A stretch of 7,800 bases of DNA from Flavobacteriaceae bacterium (GTDB lineage: Bacteria > Bacteroidota > Bacteroidia > Flavobacteriales > Flavobacteriaceae), in NCBI GenBank assembly GCA_947443815.1, contig CANEXR010000124.1, positions 1 through 7,800 of the forward strand. The letters are read 5' to 3'. The notes under the pieces were generated by a model. That model was not told where the DNA came from. It searched no databases and saw nothing but the letters and a program-made list of their open reading frames with translations. Position numbers and translations under genes: made by a program. Positions within the stretch are counted from its first letter, which is position 1. The number at the start of each line of letters is the position of its first letter. Shown here piece after piece: positions 1-6,607 of the stretch.

Positions 1-53
1 CAGATGGTTTATTTCAAAGTCAGGAAGACATTGATTCCCATGCGACACAAGTT
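1..53 (+). repeat. Inverted repeat arm A: exact reverse complement of 244-296
   Basis: Each base i from 1 to 53 pairs with base 297-i, with no mismatch or gap; pairing fails at base 54 (a, opposite c at 243). Read on the plus strand, this arm encodes SusC residues 846-863 (DGLFQSQEDIDSHATQV and a preceding Ser), so it is susC sequence in the wrong orientation. The arm reaches the window edge and may continue beyond it. The unpaired interval between the arms is 190 bases. A chimeric read or misassembled contig end explains this most simply. Confidence 0.97.
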
Positions 54-2832
54 AAGGATCTAAACCGATTCTCCCCGATACACCAGAACCAAAAACAGAA
101 AAATCTACATTTTTGTAAGCCATACTTATATTGATACCATATTCTAATTTTGGTAAGGTTGATCCAATAAAAGTTCTATCATCAGAATTGATAACTCCAT
201 CACCATTGATGTCAACATATTTTATTCCACCCAATCGGGATGCAACTTGTGTCGCATGGGAATCAATGTCTTCCTGACTTTGAAATAAACCATCTGAAAT
301 AAATCCAAAAATTTCAAATTGAGAATGACCAATTATAGAATTTTCTGCGGTTCCCGGGTAAGCAGTCCTAACCTCTACAGGTAAATCAGTAATTTTATTT
401 TTTGTTGCACCAAAATTTGTAGTGACATTAAAATACAAACCGTTTTTTAATGTTTTTGCATACCCTAAAGTAAATTCCCAACCTTTGTTGGCAGTTGAGG
501 CTCCGTTAACATAACGTTGTTGCCCTTCACCAACTGCCGAAGCAATGGGAGGAACTATCAAAATTCCTTCAGTATGTCTTGAAAAATAATCAAAAGATCC
601 TGTTAATTTATCCCCAAAAAAACCAAAATCAATCCCAACATTTGTTTCTTTAGTAGTCTCCCATTTTAAATCTGGATTAGAAGCTTGTATCGACACAAAA
701 CCAGAAGGTAAATTCCCTGTATTGGATCCGTTCAAATCATAGGCAGTACCAACACTATAATAGGTATTGAAGAAATCGGGATAATATACATTCTGGTTAG
801 GGCCATAACGAGCTTCATATAATCCAAAACGAGCATTATCCCCAATATTTTGATTACCAACTTCACCATATCCCGCTCGCAGTTTTAAGTTTGAAACTAC
901 AGTGATTTTTTTAAAAAAGTTTTCATTATTAATTCTCCAACCTGCTGTAACAGCTGGGAAAACCCCATATCTACTGTCTTGTCCAAACCGAGATGAACCA
1001 TCTTTTCGTATGGTAAATGAAGCTAAATAACGATCAGAAAAAGAGTAATTAAATTTTCCAAAATTAGACAGCAATCTACTACCAGACGAGATACCAGAAG
1101 TAGTTCTAGTTCCAGTTGCAGCAGAAAGCACAAAATACGATTCAGTCTCAACTGCAAAACCCTCTGCACGACCAACTAATGTACTAAAATCTGTTTTTAC
1201 TGATTCATTACCAATAATAACACCAATTTTATGTTCAGAAATCTTCAAATTATAGTTTAAGGTATTCGAAATAGTTAAACTTGAATACTTATTAGTGTCA
1301 ATAGTTAAACTATTGTTGTTTCTTGTAATAAAACCATTATGAACAGTTGGTTCAATATCTTTTCGTCCATAACTATTAGAATCCATTCCAATATTATTTT
1401 TGAATGTTAGGTTTTTTATAAGATCTATCTCTGTAAAAATATTTCCATACAAAGAGACTTTTTTACTATTATCCCATCTATTTAAATACTGCATTAATAA
1501 GGGATTATTCCTATCAGAGTATCCACCGCCTAATGGACCACCAAAGTCACCTGAAAGTGTATATACTGGAATGGTTGGTGCTAGTGTAATTGCTAATCCA
1601 GGAGTTCTAGCTCCCCCTACATCATTTGCAGCACTTCTTTCATTTGACTGCGTAAATTGAGTATTAATACCAATTTTTACTTTATCATTAAATAACTTAA
1701 AATTAGAATTTAATCTTGCTGTATATCTTTCATAATTAGTGAACTTCAACATACCATTATTGTCTAAATAACCAATGTTCAATACTGAATTAGTCTTACC
1801 TGAACCTCCAGAAATAGATAAATCATTGTTAATTAACATCCCTGTTTTATACATGGTCTTTTGCCAATTTGTATCCGCAGCAGGCACATCCGTATTACCT
1901 CCAACAAATGGTTTTACAGACACACTATTCAGCACTGGATTACTAAAATCATTATTCCAGTCAAAATTATAAATATCGCCATAGCCATTAGTTGGATTGG
2001 CACCATCATTAACTGATGCTTGCCATAATACCTTTCCTCGATCTAATGCGTTGAGCATTTTATAACGTTGCTTTTTTTCTGACTGCATTGAAACACTTGT
2101 GCTATAACTCACACTCATCGCTTCTCCTTTTACGGCACTCTTGGTTGTTACAATTATAACTCCATTTGCTGCTCTAGAACCATAAATAGAAGATGCAGAA
2201 GCATCTTTCAATACTTGTATAGATTCAATTATACTAGGATTTAAACTAGCAAATATTTCAGGTCTGGTAACAGGAACTCCATCTATAACATACAAAGGAT
2301 CTGTATTTCCAAGAGTACTAACACCTCTTATCAAAATTCTACTGTTCGCTCCGCTTGGATCTCCTGATTTTTCAATATTTAATCCAGCAACTCTACCTTG
2401 TAAAGCATCCATAGCATTTCCTGAACTTAAGGCTTGTCCCATTATTGGTTTTAATTCAACCACAGTAACTGCACCTGTTAAGTCTACTTTTCGTTCCTTT
2501 GAATAACCCGTTACAACTACTTCGCTTAATTTCACAGACTCCGGTTTCAAAGAAATATTTATAGTTTCTTGACCTGTATACTTGACATTTTGAGTTGCAA
2601 AACCTGTAAAACTAAAAGTCAAAATAGCATCTTTATCTACTTTACCAATGGTATACTTACCATCAATATCTGTCATAGTACCATTTTTTGTTCCACTAAT
2701 CATAATAGAAGAACCAGGTAATGGCAAACCGTCTTCAGATGAGGCTACAACTCCTTTCACAACGCCATTTTGTGCTGAAAGTGAAAAAAAGGAACCCATT
2801 AGGATTAAATATAGAATTATTTTTTGTTTCAT
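52..2832 (-). CDS. SusC/RagA-like TonB-dependent outer-membrane transporter, C-terminally truncated
   Basis: Outer-membrane transporter expected to import fructo-oligosaccharides with a SusD lipoprotein, powered by TonB. Seen in the 926 residues: a signal peptide (about 1-21, ending LSAQ); a carboxypeptidase-regulatory-like domain (about 24-98); a TonB-box-like EVVVTGY (104-110); a plug domain (about 112-232) with the SusC hallmarks LIRGVSTLGNTDPLYVIDGV and SIQVLKDASASSIYGSRAAN; then beta-barrel sequence. A DINGDGVINSDD motif (874-885), common near the end of SusC proteins, is present. Family members usually exceed 1000 residues, and roughly the last 100 (final barrel strands and terminal aromatic residue) are missing. 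The frame ends GLDP-stop, and that stop is formed at the junction with an inverted copy of the gene's own sequence, so it is probably not the native end. The start lies 16 bases after the GH32 stop, with no Shine-Dalgarno. The fructan substrate is inferred from the neighbours; the family call is very secure. Confidence 0.93.
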   Translation of the reverse strand: MKQKIILYLILMGSFFSLSAQNGVVKGVVASSEDGLPLPGSSIMISGTKNGTMTDIDGKYTIGKVDKDAILTFSFTGFATQNVKYTGQETINISLKPESVKLSEVVVTGYSKERKVDLTGAVTVVELKPIMGQALSSGNAMDALQGRVAGLNIEKSGDPSGANSRILIRGVSTLGNTDPLYVIDGVPVTRPEIFASLNPSIIESIQVLKDASASSIYGSRAANGVIIVTTKSAVKGEAMSVSYSTSVSMQSEKKQRYKMLNALDRGKVLWQASVNDGANPTNGYGDIYNFDWNNDFSNPVLNSVSVKPFVGGNTDVPAADTNWQKTMYKTGMLINNDLSISGGSGKTNSVLNIGYLDNNGMLKFTNYERYTARLNSNFKLFNDKVKIGINTQFTQSNERSAANDVGGARTPGLAITLAPTIPVYTLSGDFGGPLGGGYSDRNNPLLMQYLNRWDNSKKVSLYGNIFTEIDLIKNLTFKNNIGMDSNSYGRKDIEPTVHNGFITRNNNSLTIDTNKYSSLTISNTLNYNLKISEHKIGVIIGNESVKTDFSTLVGRAEGFAVETESYFVLSAATGTRTTSGISSGSRLLSNFGKFNYSFSDRYLASFTIRKDGSSRFGQDSRYGVFPAVTAGWRINNENFFKKITVVSNLKLRAGYGEVGNQNIGDNARFGLYEARYGPNQNVYYPDFFNTYYSVGTAYDLNGSNTGNLPSGFVSIQASNPDLKWETTKETNVGIDFGFFGDKLTGSFDYFSRHTEGILIVPPIASAVGEGQQRYVNGASTANKGWEFTLGYAKTLKNGLYFNVTTNFGATKNKITDLPVEVRTAYPGTAENSIIGHSQFEIFGFISDGLFQSQEDIDSHATQVASRLGGIKYVDINGDGVINSDDRTFIGSTLPKLEYGINISMAYKNVDFSVFGSGVSGRIGLDP
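244..296 (-). repeat. Inverted repeat arm B inside susC (residues 846-863)
   Basis: This is the native copy of the 53-base repeat. It lies in frame within susC, and the coding sequence runs through it smoothly into the DINGDGVINSDD segment. Because this arm is in a normal protein context and arm A is not, arm A is the displaced copy. Confidence 0.95.
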
Positions 2833-2848
2833 AATTTAATTAATTTAG

Positions 2849-4444
2849 TTAAAATTTTAGTTGGTTAATTATTAAGTTTTCAATTTTGAAATCGAAATTG
2901 TTTTTAGTGGCTGAAAATTTATCCATTGGTTTTTCTAGAAAAAATATTTCGGTCATAACTGTTTTTCCATTATTGTAAAATACTTCAATAGAGGTTTTAT
3001 CAACAATGACTCTAACATCTACTTTATCAAAATCTTCGGTAAACGGTGCTTTCGATATTTGTTTTGCAAAAACATCTGAAAAGGAAATAGCACCCGAATT
3101 TTTCCTATCAATAAAAAAGTATTTTTCTTTCTTGTTAATTCCAAAGCTTATGGAATTATTAGATGTATTGGAAAATGAAAAGGTATAAACATCCTCTTTT
3201 AAATCTTTCATTGTAAAGCTTATGTCTAGACCTGAAAGATTTACCAAAGATTTATCTACTATAATGGTTTTCTTTTTAATTTTTAAAACATCTTTTTTTA
3301 TAGTTTTCGAAATATAATTTTTTAATTCCTTGACTGGAGATGATGTCACTCTGTATTGATTGTTTTCCTTTAAAAGTTTTAATTCTCTAGCTATTGTCAT
3401 GCTACTTCTCCATTTATTTGTTGGCACTTTTTGAGCATAATCCCAATTTGACATCCAACCAATAAACAATTTCCTCCCATCAACATCTGAAATATTTGAG
3501 AACGTCACCCCTGCATAATTATCCCTACCGTAGTCTAACCATTGTGATTTATTTTGTTTTAAATCATGTAAAAATGATTCATCCAACGTGAATTTTTTAC
3601 CATCAAAATCGCCAACAAAATACTGGGTAGCTGAACCTCCGTTTGGACCACCTGGATTAATGCTTTGCAACAAAACCCATTTGTAATCATCGGAACCCTC
3701 CACAACCATTGCAAAAAAATCTGGACATTCCCAAACACCACCGTGAGCACCTATTCCTCTTCCGAATTCCGAAAGTTTTTCCCATTCTTTTAAGTTTTTT
3801 GAAGTATAAAAATAAACTTTGTCCCCTGCTGCTAATACCATCAACCATTGTTGATGAATTGCATCCCAAGTAATTTTAGGATCTCTAAAATCTTTAATAT
3901 TTGGATTGTTTATAACTGGGTTTTGCTCATATTTAGTCCAAGTTAAGCCTTCATTCAAGGAATAAGCAATGCCTTGCGATTGATAATTTATTGCACCTGC
4001 CTTTTCTTTTACCATATCATGATACGTAAACATCGCAACAATGGGTGGATTTTCTAATGTCCCAAATCCAGAAGTGTTTTTTTCATCCACAACGGCACTT
4101 CCAGAAAAAATATAGCCTTTTTCATCAGGATAAAGTGCTATTGGTTTCTCAATCCATGTTATCATATCTGAACTAATAGCGTGCCCCCAATGCATAGGTC
4201 CCCATACATTTGAATCTGGATAATGTTGAAAATAAAGATGGTAATATCCATTTTTATAAAACATACCGTTAGGGTCGTTCATCCATCCTTTTTTAGGAGT
4301 AAAATGAAAATTTGGTCTGTATAATTCATCTTCTGTGTATACTTTTGTATCTATCTTGGCCATTTCTTTGCAAGAGTATAGGCTAACAAATAAAAACACA
4401 TTAATAATTAATACTAGCCGTTTTATTTTTCTTAATTGAATCAT
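2849..4444 (-). CDS. Glycoside hydrolase family 32 lipoprotein (fructan beta-fructosidase / levanase-inulinase type)
   Basis: Hydrolyses beta-fructosidic bonds in levan, inulin, fructo-oligosaccharides or sucrose, releasing fructose. The 531-residue protein has a lipoprotein signal (LYSC, lipidated Cys25), so it should be anchored in a membrane, facing the periplasm or cell surface. All three GH32 catalytic motifs are intact: WMNDPNG (54-60, nucleophile Asp57), FRDP (186-189, transition-state Asp188) and WECPDFF (238-244, acid/base Glu239). FSGSAV (113-118), a DYG-DNYAGVTF segment (304-315) and GWMSNWDYAQKVPTNKWRSS (329-348) also match exo-fructanases. The five-bladed propeller spans about 42-360, followed by the C-terminal beta-sandwich to 531. 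Length is normal and the gene is intact. It starts 5 bases after the transporter stop, so translation is probably coupled. Family assignment is essentially certain; linkage preference and exo versus endo action are not readable, although exo-fructanase similarity is favoured. Confidence 0.96.
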   Translation of the reverse strand: MIQLRKIKRLVLIINVFLFVSLYSCKEMAKIDTKVYTEDELYRPNFHFTPKKGWMNDPNGMFYKNGYYHLYFQHYPDSNVWGPMHWGHAISSDMITWIEKPIALYPDEKGYIFSGSAVVDEKNTSGFGTLENPPIVAMFTYHDMVKEKAGAINYQSQGIAYSLNEGLTWTKYEQNPVINNPNIKDFRDPKITWDAIHQQWLMVLAAGDKVYFYTSKNLKEWEKLSEFGRGIGAHGGVWECPDFFAMVVEGSDDYKWVLLQSINPGGPNGGSATQYFVGDFDGKKFTLDESFLHDLKQNKSQWLDYGRDNYAGVTFSNISDVDGRKLFIGWMSNWDYAQKVPTNKWRSSMTIARELKLLKENNQYRVTSSPVKELKNYISKTIKKDVLKIKKKTIIVDKSLVNLSGLDISFTMKDLKEDVYTFSFSNTSNNSISFGINKKEKYFFIDRKNSGAISFSDVFAKQISKAPFTEDFDKVDVRVIVDKTSIEVFYNNGKTVMTEIFFLEKPMDKFSATKNNFDFKIENLIINQLKF

Positions 4445-4449
4445 AAATT

Positions 4450-5766
4450 TTACTTAGTTAATTTTTTACTTAATTCCTCAAGAGAAATCCCTTTAGTTTC
4501 AGGCATCATAAAAGCAACAAAAATGAGTTGAAAAACCATCATAACTGCAAAAAATAGAAATACGACCCCAGGTCCAATTGTCGAAAATAAAAAGGGTATG
4601 AGCGAAGGAATTATTGCTGCTAAAACCCAATGTGTTGTACTTCCAAAGGACTGACCAGAAGCTCTAAGATGATTTGGAAAAATTTCTGAAATAAAAACCC
4701 AGATAACAGCTCCTTGACCTATTGCATGAGAAGCGACAAATAAAAACAAGAAAATCGGAACGGCAATTCCTTGCCAATGCAAGAAAAATGCAAGTGCAAC
4801 TAGACTGAGAGAAATAATATAACCAACTGATCCAATATACATTAAAACTTTTCTTCCTAATCTATCAATTAGAAAAACACCGATAAGAGTGAAAACTAAA
4901 TTAATGGCTCCAATTCCAATACTACTTAATAAAGCGGTGCTTTCTCCTAATCCTGCTTCTTGAAAAATTCTAGGAGAATAATATAAAAAAGCATTAATAC
5001 CAGACAATTGATTAAAAAAGGCAATGAAAAAAGCTAATAATAATGGAGTACGATATTTCTTCAAAAAGATAGTGTCATTAGAAACAGCAGCATTTTTATT
5101 ATCAAGATCAATTTCTAACATCATTCTTTCATAATCATCCTCTTGCCCCATTAATTTCAAAACTTTCTTAGCTTCAATATTTCGAGATTTAGATAATAAC
5201 CATCTTGGGCTTTCAGGAATAGTGAAAACAAACAGCGAATAAATCAATGAAGGAATGGCTTGCACTCCCATCATCCATCTCCAAGCATTTTCACCAAAGC
5301 CACTTAATAAATAATTGGAAAGAAAAGCAAGTAAAATTCCCAAAACAATATTAAACTGATAAAATGCTACCAGTTTTCCTCTATCTTTTGCAGGTGCTAT
5401 TTCAGAGATATATGCAGGTGCAGCAATTGTGGATGCTCCTACGCCAAGTCCTCCTAAAAATCTAAAAGCAGCGAATACAAATGGGTTGTTAGCAAATGCA
5501 GAACCGATTGCTGAGAAGAAAAATAAAATTCCTATAAATAATAAAGTGTTTTTTCTTCCTATTTTATTTGTTGGAATCCCGCCAAATATAGCTCCTATGA
5601 CAGTTCCCCATAACGCCATACCCATAACAACTGTCCCATGAAAAGCATCGGATGAATTCCAAAGTAATTGCAGCTTTTTGTCAGCACCAGAAATTACTAC
5701 TGTATCAAAACCAAAAAGAAAACCGGCTAGTGATGCAATTAAAGACCAAATAATTATTTTTTTCAT
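4450..5766 (-). CDS. MFS sugar-porter family transporter, probable inner-membrane fructose importer
   Basis: Imports a monosaccharide, probably fructose with a proton, across the inner membrane. The 438 residues show 12 hydrophobic segments (about 4-24, 44-65, 73-92, 97-118, 134-155, 163-182, 241-260, 276-300, 308-329, 335-358, 377-397 and 401-420), split by a central cytoplasmic loop (about 184-238). Sugar-porter signatures are present in order: GFDTVVISGA in helix 1, NKIGRK (67-72), PAYISEIAP (117-125), WRWMMG (162-167), PESPRWL (184-190), NQLSGINAFLYYSP (252-265), DRLGRK (301-306) and PETKG (422-426). It is the first gene of the operon, with GH32 5 bases downstream. Fructose specificity is inferred from that neighbour and from comparable Bacteroides fructan loci, which carry such a transporter; motifs alone do not separate fructose from glucose, xylose or sucrose. 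The start at 5766 gives a normal-length N-terminus leading straight into helix 1. Confidence 0.92.
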   Translation of the reverse strand: MKKIIIWSLIASLAGFLFGFDTVVISGADKKLQLLWNSSDAFHGTVVMGMALWGTVIGAIFGGIPTNKIGRKNTLLFIGILFFFSAIGSAFANNPFVFAAFRFLGGLGVGASTIAAPAYISEIAPAKDRGKLVAFYQFNIVLGILLAFLSNYLLSGFGENAWRWMMGVQAIPSLIYSLFVFTIPESPRWLLSKSRNIEAKKVLKLMGQEDDYERMMLEIDLDNKNAAVSNDTIFLKKYRTPLLLAFFIAFFNQLSGINAFLYYSPRIFQEAGLGESTALLSSIGIGAINLVFTLIGVFLIDRLGRKVLMYIGSVGYIISLSLVALAFFLHWQGIAVPIFLFLFVASHAIGQGAVIWVFISEIFPNHLRASGQSFGSTTHWVLAAIIPSLIPFLFSTIGPGVVFLFFAVMMVFQLIFVAFMMPETKGISLEELSKKLTK

Positions 5767-5917
5767 TATTTTAAAATATTAAATTGAATTGCTAATTTAT
5801 TTGAAACTATAAAAATCATATTTTAGTGATGTTACAATTTCATTTAATAGTATATAACAATTATGAATGTGAACATAACCATTTGTATTTAAGCATATTA
5901 ACCTTTGTAAAAAATTA

Positions 5918-5939
5918 AAAACTATCTCATTATAGTTTT
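5918..5939. promoter_or_regulatory. Palindrome AAAACTAT-N6-ATAGTTTT upstream of the MFS operon
   Basis: Two perfect 8-base arms around the spacer ctcatt, about 150 bases upstream of the first operon gene. The symmetry and position fit a dimeric regulator's operator. On the minus strand the hairpin is preceded by A residues and followed by TTAATTTTTT, so it could instead act as a weak AT-rich terminator or attenuator. In such AT-rich DNA a chance palindrome is also possible. Confidence 0.35.
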
Positions 5940-6348
5940 AAAATGTTACACTAATTATAATTATGATACTTGAATTAACAATGACCCATCTCCTTTTTTA
6001 CTTCATATTCTTTTTTATAGATTTTTTAATTAAGAATTTATAGTATTTAAAAAATAACCTATTTAAAAAATGAATTTATCAATCAATTTACTATGTAGAA
6101 TTTAGCATTCAAGTCGATTCAAGACCTTTTATTCTAACCCCTATGGATAAATTTTCATTGAAAGAACGTATTGCTCTCCTTGGAATTTAATAATTCTATT
6201 TTCACCCTGTATACACGTTTCAATCACTATTTCACAATCAAATAAATCTAGACATGTTATGAGATATTTTATAAAAAAGAAGCATCAGCCTAATGAATAC
6301 TTTTCCTTTTTTTTTAGATAAATAACACTTAAATTATAATTACTTATT

Positions 6349-6366
6349 TTATAGTTAATGCTATAA
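6349..6366. promoter_or_regulatory. Small palindrome TTATAG-N6-CTATAA
   Basis: Two perfect 6-base arms flank ttaatg. The spacer equals that of the palindrome at 5918-5939, but the half-sites are arranged the opposite way round. With arms this short in AT-rich DNA, the case for a binding site is weak. Confidence 0.18.
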
Positions 6367-6539
6367 TTAGTATGAATTAAAAATGAAAATATAAACTTCA
6401 CCCGTAATCCTTTAAACTACCTTTAATCACTATTTTTATTCATTTCAGGATATTTTATAGTACTGCTTATTTCAATTTTTTAATAAAAAATGGAACTTTT
6501 CTAAAAAACAATAGTTTATAAATTAACCAAAATAATTAA

Positions 6540-6571
6540 GGCGGATATAACAATTGAATGCTCTATCCGCC
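6540..6571 (-). terminator. Hairpin terminator after the T9SS-sorted protein gene
   Basis: A perfect 8-base stem (ggcggata / tatccgcc), GC-rich against very AT-rich surroundings, closes a 16-base loop. It lies 36 bases beyond the stop codon of the secreted-protein gene. On the minus strand the stem is followed by TTAATTATTTTGG, T-rich but not a pure T run. Position and composition fit a rho-independent terminator ending the upstream transcript, which would make the MFS-GH32-susC operon a separate unit. Confidence 0.6.
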
Positions 6572-6607
6572 CTAACAACAAACCATTATGTAAAACTTAA
6601 TTATAAA

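Larger units (their letters stand above)
5767..6607. other. AT-rich intergenic region, probable control region of the MFS-GH32-susC operon
   Basis: An 841-base stretch with stop codons scattered in all frames and no recognisable gene. It separates the secreted-protein gene from the operon. Its right end carries a terminator-like hairpin; nearer the operon are two palindromes with 6-base spacers (5918-5939 and 6349-6366). I looked for the Bacteroidota promoter form TAnnTTTG reading toward the operon and found no clean match, so the transcription start is not placed. A less AT-rich patch at about 6115-6290 contains only short open stretches. Confidence 0.75.

Noticed and set aside
52..54. Natural nonsense mutation making susC a pseudogene
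   Set aside because: The stop is created exactly at the junction with the inverted copy, so a join (artefactual or real) explains it better than a point mutation; upstream codons show no decay.
1400..1660. Plus-strand open frame of 86 codons opposite susC
   Set aside because: It is antisense to clear SusC barrel sequence and resembles no known family; similar antisense frames at 1775-1972 and 2648-2839 were dismissed for the same reason.
3559..3869. Overlapping alternative-frame open stretches (3559-3750 and 3687-3869) within the GH32 gene
   Set aside because: They overlap the catalytic part of an intact GH32 frame on the same strand and carry no recognisable domain.
5429..5641. Plus-strand open frame of 70 codons opposite the MFS gene
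   Set aside because: It is the antisense shadow of conserved sugar-porter helices 2-4, with no independent support.
6143..6190. Plus-strand 15-codon ORF (MDKFSLKERIALLGI)
   Set aside because: It is very short, with no ribosome-binding signal, promoter or known leader-peptide context; it overlaps the antisense stop-free stretch and cannot be told from chance.
5767..6607. CRISPR array, tRNA, riboswitch or insertion sequence in the long intergenic region
   Set aside because: There are no regularly spaced repeats, no cloverleaf-like GC-rich segment, no recognisable aptamer and no transposase sequence; only short AT-rich palindromes are seen.
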